Source of the DNA: Muscardinus avellanarius
Lineage: Eukaryota; Chordata; Mammalia; Rodentia; Gliridae
Direction of reading: 5' to 3'
Length of the DNA stretch: 64,000 nt
Assembly: GCA_963383645.1 (NCBI GenBank)
Contig: OY726557.1
Span: 127,496,603-127,560,602 of the forward strand
A program made the translations under genes and the position numbers. The notes under the pieces were generated by a model that worked only from the letters and a program-made list of their open reading frames with translations, had not been told where the DNA came from and ran no database searches. Positions 11,161-21,975 of the stretch are shown in pieces. The first letter of the stretch is position 1; every line of letters starts with the position of its first letter.

Positions 11161-11844
11161 TGGATTGGATCTCTTGCTCCTATTAATAATTCCCACCGCT
11201 AATTGTATGCAGTTGTATTTTCTTTTCTTTGGGTGCATCTTAGCAGAGCTAATAGGGGGAAGGAACAGCACAGTGAACAATGACAGGAACATCTTTTTTC
11301 TTTATTCAGGAAAATGCAAAAGCTGTTTGAAAATATCTGCCTGGTTGTGAAAAGCCAATGCAGGTGAGGAAGGTAACCGGGAAGAAGAGCTGGTCCTATG
11401 GCCTAGGGTCATCTGTCCTTTCCTTGGCAAGGATGAGGGTGAGCAGCTGATGAGCTGAGCTGGTTTGCAGCAGGTTCTAAGGTGAGTGCGTGCGTGTGTG
11501 TGTGTGTGTGTGTGTGTGTAGAAAGGTGAGTGTTGGGAGATTCAATGTCTGAGTTTGCTTTTAGTATGCCTTTTGTACAACTCATACATAGACTGGCAAG
11601 CAGGCATCTCTCTACCCACTAGTCTAACAAGGTAAGGGAATAGGTTTGATGTACTTGGAGGACAGGGAAATGATCTGCTGTCTTTCAGGTAATGAGTGGG
11701 TAAAACAGAGACATGCAAATGAGAGGTTGAGAATAAAGAGCATGTGTTGAGGGAGCCCATGCTGCCTGCCCATGGGCATTCTGAGTGTCCTCTTATACAG
11801 CATCCCCTTCTCCCTTCTCCTCCTTCCCCTCTGCCTTCTATGAG
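11161..11844. other. Unique non-coding sequence with GT array
   Basis: No gene recognised. A (GT)n array occupies about 11,486-11,519, preceded by GTGAGTGCGTGCGT. Confidence 0.45.
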
Positions 11845-12010
11845 TACTCTCAAACCAGCCTGCCTAGGTTTAACCCCAGGCCTCCTCATCTGTGATGTTT
11901 TAGGAAAGTTACTTCACTTCTTTGTGCCTTGATTTCCTCATCTGTAAAATGAGGAAGAATACTGGTTCCTACTTCCCAAGATTATAAAAACAGCTCAGAG
12001 AAGCAGGTGG
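11845..12010 (+). repeat. MIR SINE
   Basis: Core text 'GGAAAGTTACTTCACTTCTT', 'CCTTGATTTCCTCATCTG' and 'TAAAATGAGGAAGAATAC' is the standard central MIR region, about 165 bp and degraded at both ends. Confidence 0.85.
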
Positions 12011-12167
12011 CACACAGCCATCTCTCCTATGATAGTTTTATTATGATTGCCAATTAGGGAGAGAGAAGAGATGATTTGAGAGGGAGAAGAAGTTGGGGGG
12101 GGTGATTGGTTCTTAAGCCTTAAGTAGTTACTCTGTGTATTAGTCAAGGTTCTCCAAAGAACCAAAT

Positions 12168-12168
<1 letters not shown>

Positions 12169-12211
<43 letters not shown>
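12169..12211. repeat. (GT)n microsatellite
   Basis: About 21 perfect GT units. Confidence 0.95.
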
Positions 12212-12212
<1 letters not shown>

Positions 12213-12214
12213 AT

Positions 12215-12216
<2 letters not shown>

Positions 12217-12255
<39 letters not shown>
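12217..12255. repeat. (GA)n microsatellite
   Basis: About 19 perfect GA units, separated from the GT array by GCATGAA. Confidence 0.95.
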
Positions 12256-12259
<4 letters not shown>

Positions 12260-12529
12260 TGAAAGATTAGTTCACATGATTTGAAGGCTAAGATGTCCCA
12301 GAGTTTTGTTTTCAGAGAAGGAGCAAGTTTACCCTTCTTCTGATTTTTTTTTGTTCTCTTCTGCATTCCCATGGATTGGGCATGCCCACCCATTGGTAAA
12401 GGTGATATTCTTTAATTAGTCTATTGATCCAAATGATAATTCCTTCATAGACACACTCAGAAATAACGTTTTACCAGGTATCTGGGCATGCTTTAGCCTA
12501 AGCAAGTTAATGCATGAAGAATTATACCA

Positions 12530-12683
12530 AAAGAGGCAGAGAGTGTAATGGTGTTTTTCAGAAGTTGGGTCCTGGGTGCAATGCTATGAACTTTCAGTTA
12601 TAGGATAAGTAAGTGTTCTGCAGATGTAATGTACAGCGGTGATGATAGCTATGTTGTAATTTTCATTTGAAATTTGTTGAGAG

Positions 12684-12684
<1 letters not shown>
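12530..12684 (+). repeat. L1M 3' UTR, part 1
   Basis: Old L1 tail text: 'GAACTTTCAGTTATAGGATA', 'TAAGTGTTCTGCAGATGTAA', 'GGTGATGATAGCTATGTTG'. It is continued at about 12,900. Confidence 0.65.

Positions 12685-12729
<45 letters not shown>
12685..12729. repeat. (TG)n microsatellite
   Basis: About 22 TG units between the L1 part and the SINE. Confidence 0.95.
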
Positions 12730-12731
<2 letters not shown>

Positions 12732-12893
12732 TTGGGACATTCTATCTATGAGCTATATCCTCATCCCTATTTATTTTTTTTATTTTGAAACAGGGTCTGA
12801 CTAAGTTGCTGAGGCTGTCCTGGAACCTGTGATCTTCATCCTATCTTAGCCTCTCAAGTACTGGGATTATAGGCAAGTGCCATTATGACCAGC
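12730..12893 (-). repeat. B1+ID composite SINE inserted in L1M
   Basis: Minus-strand copy: the ID half is worn (ATGAGCTATATCCTCATCCC), followed by the linker TATTTTGAAACAGGGTCTGAC and the B1 half (GTACTGGGATTATAGGCAAG). Divergence suggests an older copy. Confidence 0.8.
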
Positions 12894-12899
12894 AAGAGA

Positions 12900-13075
12900 G
12901 CAGGTCTTAAGGGTCCTCATCACACCCACTTGTCCTCAGGCAAAAGGGTAACTATGTGTGGTGCTTGATGTTTTGATTAATTTGATTACAATAATTATTA
13001 CTACACAATGTATAGGTACATCAAATCGTGTCTCACACATCTTTTATTTGTCAGTTATACTTTAATGTAGCTGGG
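12900..13075 (+). repeat. L1M 3' UTR, part 2
   Basis: 'TTAATTTGATTACAATAATT', 'ATAGGTACATCAAATCGTG', 'ATCTTTTATTTGTCAGTTAT' match the terminal L1M 3' UTR. An A/G-rich tail follows to about 13,100. Confidence 0.7.
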
Positions 13076-13099
13076 AAAAAAAAAGAAAGAAAAGAAAGG

Positions 13100-14487
13100 A
13101 ACTTAGAGGAACGGAGAGGTTGGTCTGCCATTGCTTGACACATCCTGACTTATCCTTATGTACCACCAATCACTTGCCTGGTGGCCATCGGCCTGTTGAT
13201 CACCCCAACTCCATCTCATGATCTCCACCTATAAAAAGTAGTTATATATTTGCTTTACAGCACGGGCAAGGGACCTGGCACTGGAATGTTTCTGATCCAC
13301 TCATCACGACACACAGGATTAGGATGAATAAATAATAATGGGTACTGTTGGCTCTAAAAACAATAAGTCCACACATAACATTAGCCATCTCACTCTGTTT
13401 GCAAGAAGGTGCATAGACATTTGCATAAGTGCAGTAATAAGAGAGCCTGTCCCTCTCCTGGCCTTCTACCCCCACCCACACTCTCCCTACCTCCCTGAGA
13501 TCCTATTTGTAGGCTTTTCTGCCCAGAAAGAGTTGAGGGTTAAGTGAAATGGTTCTGTGGATCAGATCCTTCCCACAAACTCATCTACCCTTGACTTCCC
13601 ATCATGGAAGAGCTATGGATGCTCTCCTTCACTGCCGTGGGCAGGCTGCGTGCGAGTGCAGAATGAGGTCAGCATCCTGGTGTATGCACACACAGTGACC
13701 ACGGAGGAGCGCCACCTCCTCACATCAACTCCTTAGTCACCACACAGCTGGCGAAGGCGAGGCCGAGTAAGGTACTGACTGCCTTTGAGAAGCCTGGCAT
13801 TTTGAGCATCATGTTGCATTTGGACAATTCTGCCCTGGACCAAAAACCAGAGTGATCCACATTGAGAAATATGCTTTTAAATTTCTTTGTTCTAGATGGC
13901 TACCTTACCTTCCGGAAACAGTGGGATGCCGAGCCTTACCCCAGGTTGAATCTAGCCAGAGTTGTGATGAAGCTATTCTCTTGACTCTCTTCTGTGCCCC
14001 TGGTTATTTTAGTTCTCATTGTTAGTCTATTCATTCACTTATTCCTTCAATGGTTATCAAGCCCTGAATATATCACCGTGCAGAGTAGACTGTCTCTGCC
14101 TTTAACGGGCACAGCTGAGTGGGTGCTAAAGCAGAGAGATACATACCATCATCTCTTCAGAAGAGGCTAAAACAGGTGTGAGGTGAAAGCTCAGGGAGGC
14201 TTCCAAAGCAGGTGACCCTAGGCAGAGAACTGAGAACAGGAGAGTGAAAGGGGATCAGGGTCACTATTCTTTAGATGAAAAAAATGGCCAGAGACAGGCG
14301 AGGCACACAGGATCCCACAGGGCAGGGGATGTTTTGTCGGTGCTGAGATTTGAGTCAGGGTCGGTGTGGCTTTAACGATATTAGTTTGATTACATCATGC
14401 TTTCTTCTGTCCCTTCTCTTCTCCCCTTGAAGCAAAATACCCCACCTCCTGTGTCCCCATTCCCCATCTTGCTGCAACCCTAAGGGC
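13100..14487. other. Unique non-coding sequence
   Basis: No repeat or gene is secure. The part at about 13,620-13,800 is richer in G+C and CpG than its surroundings, but frames are short and no domain is seen. Confidence 0.4.
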
Positions 14488-14706
14488 TGGTAGCAAAGCA
14501 TGGGTGGGCTGGACTACCTGGGTTGGACTCCTGGCTATGCACTGATTTGGGGTGTGACCCCGGACACAGCCAAGTTTATCTGAATTCAACACAGAATACC
14601 AGCCTCCAAACCGTGTGAGGATTAAAAAAAAGAAAGAAAGCTATGCATTCTTTTTTTGTAGAGAGCTTAGCATAATGCCTGTTACATAGTAATTATTCAA
14701 TAGATG
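14488..14706 (+). repeat. MIR SINE
   Basis: Nearly full-length MIR plan: 'GTAGCAAAGCATGGGTGGGC', 'ACCTGGGTTGGACTCCTGGC', 'GTGTGAGGATTAAA', then the tail 'GAGAGCTTAGCATAATGCCT' and 'GTTACATAGTAATTATTCA'. Confidence 0.75.
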
Positions 14707-15738
14707 ATAGATAATATCATTATTGTGGATGCTAAGCCTCATTTTTTGTCTCGGTTGATTGTTATTAAGCTGGGCTAATGTGTTGCCTGATGAGGCATTG
14801 GCCTAAGATGTATTTGCATTTTAGATGGAGATACTTGAAGACGAAAATTTGTACTGCTTTTGCAAGAGCAGCCATCTTTCTGCCTGCCCTGGGGGGGAAT
14901 AATCAAAGACTGGACAAACCCTTGGAACAGGATGGCTGAAAGGAGAGCAATATTTCTAAGCTTTGAAAAAAGAAAACTCAGAAAGGTGTCACTCATGTGC
15001 AGTACCAAGGTTAAGTGATTTTCCACCTGTGCAAAAGCCTACAAGACACCCCTTGGGTAAGAGTTTCTAAGAAACCTAAGCTCTCATTGTCACCCCTTGT
15101 CACCCCCCAACCCCACCCATGCCAACTCAGAAAAAAAAAAATAAGCCCCAGCAAGAAGCAGGCATTTTGAAATGCCAGAATCCTAGAGGTAGGGCAAGTT
15201 GCCCTAGAGCGTATGAACAGCATTGTCCACCCTGAGAAGCTTCTCCCAAGCTTCATCCTACTCCCTTGCCCTCTTGTGGAGGCCGTTATCCCCGCAGGTG
15301 GCCATGCAAAGGGGAGACCAGCAGTGGTCATTAGTTTTCATTTGCTGAAATCAGCAATTTAATCCCAACCTAACCAGAGTCTGAGTCTCTCTCTTTCCGG
15401 GCAAAGGCCCTCCCTGGGAATGATTGAATTTCACAGGGTGCAATAAAGTAAAAAGGTTTCTGCTGAATCAGGAGCTAGACTCCCAGGCCTGTAAATCATC
15501 CCCCTTGCTCTTCAAGTTAGAGATGTTATCTCTACCACAACCCCTCTCATGGCCCCTGCTCTTTCTACTACCCTGCCTACTAAGGAGATTACCCTAGGTA
15601 ACACATTCTCTCCAAACTCAAAACCCAGCCTGGCCCTGGGTCCCCATGCAAAACAGCCATGGCAGGGGGAAATTTCTATGGAAAGCACACAGCCCAGGTT
15701 CCCAGGTGCCAGCTGGTCTCAAAATATCCCCATTGCAA
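14707..15738. other. Unique non-coding sequence
   Basis: No gene recognised. The parts at 14,760-15,000 and 15,330-15,500 are repeat-free and could be conserved non-coding sequence, but show no dense motif cluster. Confidence 0.35.
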
Positions 15739-15942
15739 GCTGGGCGTGGTGGCACATGCTTGTAATCCCCGAGCTTGGGAGGCTAAGACAGGAGAAAAGC
15801 ACAGGTTCAAAGCTAGCCTCAGCTACTTAGTGAGGCTCTCAGCAACTTAGTGAGACCCTGTTTCCAAATAAAGTATAAAAAAAATAGGTTTGGAAGTATA
15901 GCCCAGAGGTAGGAAAGCCCCTGGGGTTCCATCCCCAGTACC
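15739..15942 (+). repeat. B1+ID composite SINE
   Basis: Starts GCTGGGCGTGGTGGCACATG, has linker TTTCCAAATAAAGTATAAA and ends GGGGTTCCATCCCCAGTACC. The right half (TTTGGAAGTATAGCCCAGAG) is intermediate between the two right-half types seen in this window. An imperfect flanking repeat beginning ATATCCCC occurs on both sides. Confidence 0.9.
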
Positions 15943-17111
15943 ATGAAATATATATATATATCCCCCATGCTCATGGTTGCACATTCCTGGTTGGGGCTGA
16001 AAAGAGTCAGTGTGGAAACCAGACCCTTTAAAGAAATTCCAGCCCAGATGTTTCCAGAGACTCAGCTCCCTGAATTGGGGAGCAAGGATTGTACAATCAA
16101 TTCTCCAGAGACCTTTCCCTTTGCAGGGCATGTCCAATGAAGGCTGTTGGTTAGGATAAAGCAGAGAGCTAATCAGCCAAGAGATTTTCTCTCAGTGGAA
16201 GTGTTCAGAATCTGATATTGCGCCAGTATCAAGACTGGAAAAGAGATTTACAGAAGCTCAGACCCCCAAATTGGTGCTTCTTTCTTTATCCTCAGTTTGG
16301 CCTAACAGCCACTATATACTAAAGCCAGCCACTCTCCTCTCCAAAGGACTTTGGATTTTTTGGTAAGCCACAGGAGGAGGAAGAGTGGCAGGTAGGAATG
16401 TTGGGGACTGGGCCAATAGAAGCTGATCTGAGTCTGGTTTTCATTCTCTATAAACTGGCAGTGGGGATGTACTTCTCCACTAAATGTTCTCTAAATTCCT
16501 TCCCAGTTTAGATATTCATCTGGCCTCAAGGAGGCAGAAAGCTGGGGTATCTCAACAGTAGGGAGTAGGGGGTAGTTTCAGTTCTTGGTCACAAGGGCCA
16601 ATCCAACTGAAAAGTCTTTTTGTTCCTTCTGTAAGGTGGCGTAGGAAAGCCACCAGTTTCTTTCGGTGGAACATCCATCAGCAGCTCTTAAAAGTCATCT
16701 GGCAGAAACTGCAGCTCAAAAGAGATGATGGCTGTTTCCTCTAACTGCTGCAGCAATACATGGACATCTCTATTCTACCTTCTACCTCCCGGTTTGCTTA
16801 TCTGTGTTCAGGGAGTGGCAAGAAGAAGCCGTGCTTGGCTGACAGAGCAAGCTTCAAGTCTGAGCTTTCGCAAGCAGTTTGACCTCCACTTGCTACTGCC
16901 TCTTGGGTTTGTTCTGCGTCAGACCATAATGCCTGCAAGCAGGAAGTACTGGAGCACAGTTGGCCCCATGGGCTTCTGGTACCTTCTTAAGATACGGGCG
17001 GCTGTAGGAGGAACACCTCTGGAAAACACCCTTTTGCTTCTCCAAGGAAAGCTCCTTCAGGAGTTTCATTGTTCCTTAAAAGAAACCTGACCCCTCACTG
17101 ATTGTGTGTGA
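15943..17111. other. Unique non-coding sequence
   Basis: No gene accepted. A 121-codon frame at 16,725-17,090 has no recognisable domain and no support as an exon. Confidence 0.4.
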
Positions 17112-17292
17112 TACTGGGGATCAAATCTAGGGCATTCTACCTTTGAGTTACACCCATAACCCTATTTTATATTTTTTGTTTTGAAATAAGGTCTTGCTAG
17201 GTTGCTCAGAGTCTGGCTACTTTGCTGATGCTGGGATCCTTCTCTTTCACCCTCTCATGTACTAGGAATTGTAGGTGTGTGCCACCATGCAC
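17112..17292 (-). repeat. B1+ID composite SINE, old
   Basis: Minus strand: ID half TACTGGGGATCAAATCTAGG, linker TATTTTTTGTTTTGAAATAA, and worn B1 half ending GTGTGTGCCACCATGC. Extra text in the left half (GAGTCTGGCTACTTTGC) shows an internal rearrangement. Confidence 0.8.
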
Positions 17293-17499
17293 ACATTCAG
17301 AGAGAACCTTTGAGTGACTCCCTTCTCTCCCCCCTCCGCCATTCCTGTGTTTCTGATGGAGCCTTGATCTACTCTGGGCTACTGAGTGTGAACAGGAACC
17401 AGAGAACAGCTGATAGGAGGAACATCATGGGCTTTTTCTGCCTCATTCATGGAATGTGGCTTCTCTGCAGGCATAACACTCCAGTCCTGGATAACCTCT

Positions 17500-17730
17500 T
17501 AGTGATCTGAGCCCTAAATAAAGAGATGAGGGCTCAGTAAATACTGCTCGAGGCGGCAAGAGACAAGGGTTCTGGCGCTTCCTTTGACCTGTAGGGATCT
17601 TCCTTGCCAATCAATGTGACTATGTGAGAAGCATTTTGGTTGTTGATTTTTATGATTTGCCTGTCAACACACTTTTCCGAAATTTCACAAATCTCGCTGG
17701 CAAATATCCAGTTTTTGCAAGGCTATACTA
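17500..17730. promoter_or_regulatory. Candidate conserved non-coding element
   Basis: Repeat-free segment retaining CpGs (CTGCTCGAGGCGGCAAG, TCTGGCGCTTCC, TTTTCCGAAATT, AAATCTCGCTGGC) in otherwise CpG-poor DNA, with CCAAT text (TTGCCAATCAATGTGAC). These are typical traits of constrained non-coding DNA. Conservation was not tested. Confidence 0.3.
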
Positions 17731-20348
17731 GGTAGATAGGGGGCAGAATAGCAACAGTCCAGGGATATTCCAAATGGGTCATCTCCAGCACTCCTCTAAC
17801 AGTGAACCTTTTCCCATGTAGAGCTCTTTAACACCAGTACAGTTTGTGCATCCTGAGCAGCAAAGCTAGAACTAGGCATTAATCTCTTAGAACAGATGGA
17901 ATAAAGATCTTTCCATGAGATAGACCCAGAGAAGCATATCTTGTAAAGATGGTTCTGTGGTTTGGGTGAAGTCTCTGCGCTGTTGGAAACATCGTTCTCC
18001 TCCCTCATTCATCTCTTTGGGAAGGCCAGGATGGGATTTTCTCAGGATCCATTCACACACGTGGACTCTGCTCACAGTCTACCTGGCTCCATACATCCAC
18101 TTATCTTCACTTTCAAGGCTCCAATAGACCCTTAGAGGGGTTTGCAGGACTGCCCTGGGCCCAGGCCATGATGGTTGCCAAGTGTCAGCTCCAAAAGTAA
18201 TTACTAGGACAGACATGTGGGGAGGATCACCCATCAGCACTGGACTGAGGCATTTGTCCTATAACCCACCTAGGGGCCTGTCAGAAATAGAAATAATCTT
18301 AATGAAAAGGCACATTCCTCGGTCCTTCTCATGCTGACCAAGCAAAATTCAGGAGAGATTTTAATAAGAGGATGGGACTCTGCTTTTAGTAGCAAAGCAG
18401 CCTCGGGTAAGGGGTGGGGTGGGTGAAGGAAGCTTAGAAGAGGAGAAAAAAAAAATCCTGGTGTGGGTTAATGATTCCTTTTCCCTTCTTCCTTGCCCTC
18501 TTTTCAGTGATAGCAAGAATGAGCACAGAGGTAGATTATATCCCCACAAGTTAAAAGGAAACCATCTATCAGAGATGGGACCCTCCCATCACAAAAGAGA
18601 AAATCATAACAGTATCATAAAAGTGGATATCCCAGCTTCCTTTTTAGTCCCTCCCACCCTTCCATAGAGCCCCACTTCTCTCTCCCCAATTTATGCCATC
18701 TTCTCTTTCTCTAGGCAGGGGAGGCACGGAATGTGAACATCTTTAGGCCAGGGAACTTCCTGGTGCACTGTGGCATTCTCGGAAATTAGCACAAGGTCCA
18801 CTTGGCAGTTGCTGCTTTTTAAATATTTGTTAAAGGAACAAAACTCACTTCTCAAAAAGCTCCAGTCTCACCCAGATGCAAATGACTGATAGCATCTTAG
18901 AGCTTTCCCACTTCTCCTGAGACACCTGTACTTTAAAAAATAGATCAAAATGACATGGGAAGAAGTTTCACTAAAATAAATGGTAGTGTTCCAGACAGCA
19001 GCATTTGATACATTCCATAGAGCTAAGGACCTGCTCCATCCCAAAACCAAACCACAGAGCCCAGGGCCTATCAGAGCCACTAGAAATGGGTGAGTGTAAC
19101 CCTCAGCCTTTGCAAGGAGCAGCTGTCAATTTTAATGCATTCAAGGCCTTCTTCTTAAGGGGGAGTGTTGAAAGCCTATGCTCTATTCTGTGCTTCCTGA
19201 AATCATTCCATTTAAATGCAGATTGGGAACCTTCCTTCCTCTAAGTGGTCACAGAGAAAACTGAGCAAAGTTGAAATGATAATTTCCTCAAGAAGAAAGG
19301 GAACAGTTTGGTTCATTTCCCTATGGCGGGGACTGTCATTTTCTCTTTGTGGTAGCACTTCCCACCTCCTCCCCCTTCTGCTCCTGCCCCTTAGATGGCC
19401 TTACTCATCCCTTGTCACCCCAGGTTTTGCATTCAAAGGCTTCTTTAATTATGCAAATCCCCCAAGCAGCTAGTATCTTGTAGCTTAAATGGAAAGAATC
19501 CAGCCCACAGTCCTGTGATTGCCCCTTCCTCCTGTCATTCCTCCACCAGATCCAGGTCTTCTTACATTAAACTAGAGGTAAGATGAAAGGCCACTGGCGC
19601 TGGGAAATTAACAGAGGGGGCTGAGATCATTAAAAAGAAGACCTTTGCCAACTTTTGATTTTCAAGAGACATATGAAAATCTCTCCATTCTGAACTGACC
19701 AAGGCAGAGAAGGCCTTTTCCTGAACAAACCCAGAACTCACTGGTTGCCCGAGAACCTGGAGTTTGGGCTCTGTTCTTGAATGGTTCTGAGGTCTTGCTC
19801 TGGAGAAGGAACTGGCTTGTTTCCACTGGATTTTTTCAAATGTTAAGGCCTACCTGTGTATTTGGGCCCAGGTCTGTTAGGATCTAATGAACATTTTGCA
19901 GTCAGTCAAACCCCTGGTTGAGATATCCAAGGACACCTGGGAGAACCAGACAGGTATCAAAGAACAGAGTGGGACTGGAGTGGCTTTCATATTGGTGTCT
20001 TCTGCCAACCTCACTTTTGGGAGGAAGGATAGTTCATTTTCTGAAGGGAAATTCTAACAAAGGCCTGAGGCCTCTCCCTAAACAAAGCCTTTCCCCTCCA
20101 GATCACTCTCCTCAGTTGTAAGGCCCTTGACTCCCTCTATAGGAAAGAGGTCAGGGGTCTCCGGAGCACAAAAATAAACCACTTGATATTCCCTTTTTTT
20201 TTTTCATCCCAGCGGCTTTAGACTCTGCTTGGGAGCATGCCACTAAGAACAGAAATAGCTTCAAGAAGACTTCAGACAGGATCACAGATAATAGAACCCC
20301 AAATAGTTACTAAAGAGGAAGTCAGAAAGACTCAGAGTGCCATCTTTC
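17731..20348. other. Long repeat-poor stretch, no gene
   Basis: About 2.6 kb without a confident interspersed repeat. It includes an octamer ATGCAAAT at 19,451-19,458 within TTTAATTATGCAAATCC, next to AT-rich non-repeat DNA (19,100-19,500). Poly-T at about 20,193-20,204. Confidence 0.4.
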
Positions 20349-20530
20349 AGTGGGTTGGTAGAAAGAACACATAAAAACCAGTGCCAGGATGCCTGGATTC
20401 CAGTATCAGGTTACCCACTGACTGGTTTTACGATATTAACTAGTTTCTTTGCTTGGGATTTTAGTTTCTACATCTCTAAAGTGAATGGTCTGGTCTACAT
20501 GATTTTCCACAAGTCTGACTCTGACATTCT
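20349..20530 (+). repeat. MIR SINE
   Basis: 'GATGCCTGGATTCCAGTATC', 'ACTGACTGGTTTTACGATAT' and 'TTTAGTTTCTACATCTCTAA' follow MIR order (a degraded tRNA-like head, core and tail). Confidence 0.65.
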
Positions 20531-20540
20531 GGAGTCTGTG

Positions 20541-20542
<2 letters not shown>

Positions 20543-20588
<46 letters not shown>
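20543..20588. repeat. (GT)n microsatellite, about 23 units
   Basis: Perfect GT array at the end of the MIR. Confidence 0.96.
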
Positions 20589-20591
<3 letters not shown>

Positions 20592-20729
20592 TGGACACCA
20601 AATACAGAATTACTGTCCATTTCCCTCTCTCCCAAAAGAATCCAAAGGTTAGAATAACCCAGGGAATAGACAGGGCTTATTCTATGTGTCTGGTCAGACT
20701 GAAAATCTTTTCTCTTTTTCTTCTCTCTT

Positions 20730-20904
20730 TAGCTGGAAACCCAACCACCAGATTTGCGAACTAGAGAAAGAGAATGAAGATGCTCTAAAATGCTTATTTA
20801 GACAGTGCCAACATATCAAAAGAACATTTGACACAAATGGGGTAGCTAGTTACCATAGATCTTATGAAGCTCATTCAAAGGATGTAATGAAAAAAATCAA
20901 ATAA
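20730..20904 (+). other. Exon-like frame behind a polypyrimidine/AG site
   Basis: TTTTTCTTCTCTCTTTAG ends at about 20,730 and is followed by an open frame of about 56 codons ending TAA (residues begin WKPNHQICELEKENEDALK). It looks like a 3' splice acceptor with a terminal exon, but I recognise no protein, and no upstream partner exon was found. Chance is the default explanation. Confidence 0.15.
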
Positions 20905-21173
20905 TGAATCATTCCGGGAGATGCAAGGGATGGCTCCCATTTTATTCTTTTGTTCTCTTTCTATCTCAGGAGAGAAAAGTAGATGGGAAATTAGAGCAAG
21001 AAGTTGGGGAATATTACAGAAAGCAAAAGGGGCAATGGCAAGAAGGATAAAAAGATCCAAGGTTAGGAGAAGAGCATAAACAAAGGTCAATCGCCTCTAA
21101 AAAAATTAAATGTCAGAAAAAAGCATAAATGAAATTTGTTCCTGAGAATGTATCTTTAAACAAAGGTGGAGAA

Positions 21174-21300
21174 GCTGGGCATGGTGGCATATACTTGTAA
21201 TCCCAGTACTTGGGAAACTGAGACAGAAGTATAGCAGGTTAGACGTTAGCTTTGTTAACTCAGCAAGACCCTGAGAAATTTAGTTAGAGCCTGTTTGAAA

Positions 21301-21335
<35 letters not shown>

Positions 21336-21392
21336 ATAGGACTGGGGATATAGCTCAGAGGTAGAATGCCCCTGGGTTTAATTCCCAGTACC
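21174..21392 (+). repeat. B1+ID composite SINE with (AAAT)n linker
   Basis: Left half GCTGGGCATGGTGGCATATA, linker expanded to about ten AAAT units (21,298-21,339), right half GGACTGGGGATATAGCTCAG through GGTTTAATTCCCAGTACC. The right half keeps an intact ID-type A box (TAGCTCAGAGGT) and B-box-like GGTTTAATTCC. Confidence 0.93.
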
Positions 21393-21787
21393 CTAAAGAA
21401 AAACCAGTGGTGGGAGAGGGAATAGCAAGGTAAGAGGTAAGGAGATGGGTCCAAGGACAGGCAAAGGCACATCAAGGTTAAACTGTACTGATTCACTTGC
21501 TGAAGGATAAAAGACCTGGCTCCTGGACTACATAGCCATGAGTATGACCCAAGAGGGCGTCAGAGTGTTTTAGGATATCTGTGGACCCATCCTCACTGTT
21601 TTGTGCAATACCTTTCCATCTCGAGGACCAGTTTCTGCCTGCACCACCAGATCTGCTTATGCTTAATGACAAACATCAAACTGCACTGAGTCTCAGGCAT
21701 CCTTTAGCTGAAATGTTTCATGCTAGGCATCCTGCATGCTTTCCTTTATGACAGCTCTGTCCTGGGATCAGTGTTCTGTTCTTCAGA
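21393..21787. other. Unique non-coding sequence
   Basis: No gene or named repeat recognised. Confidence 0.4.
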
Positions 21788-21975
21788 GCATGCTGTGGTG
21801 GAAAGAGTTGGGCTTAGATCAGACTAATCTGCTCTTGAATCAAACCTCTACTGGCTGTTGGATTTTAGGCAAGATAGATTCTTCCTTGGTGAAATGAAGA
21901 TAATCATAATGCAACCCTGAAGGCTTGCTAGCAGGATTAAATGAGATCATGAATGTGGAAGGGTTTAAATGCAGT
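21788..21975 (+). repeat. MIR SINE
   Basis: 'GTGGTGGAAAGAGTTGGGCT', 'CTACTGGCTGTTGGATTTTA', 'GGTGAAATGAAGATAATCAT' and 'AGCAGGATTAAATGAGATCA' follow MIR order over nearly full length. Confidence 0.85.

Larger units (their letters stand above)
12140..12510 (-). repeat. LTR-like interspersed repeat with internal GT and GA arrays
   Basis: Begins GTATTAGTCAAGGTTCTCC and ends near 'GCTTTAGCCTAAGCAAGTT'. In between are 'TTTATGAAAGATTAGTTCAC', 'CTTCTGATTTTTTTTTGTTC' and 'TTAATTAGTCTATTGATCC'. This order belongs to a common mammalian interspersed repeat whose family name I cannot give with certainty. The microsatellites at 12,169-12,211 and 12,217-12,255 lie near its edge. Confidence 0.55.

Noticed and set aside
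16725..17090. 121-codon plus-strand open frame
   Set aside because: No domain, no convincing splice context and no codon pattern that separates it from chance.
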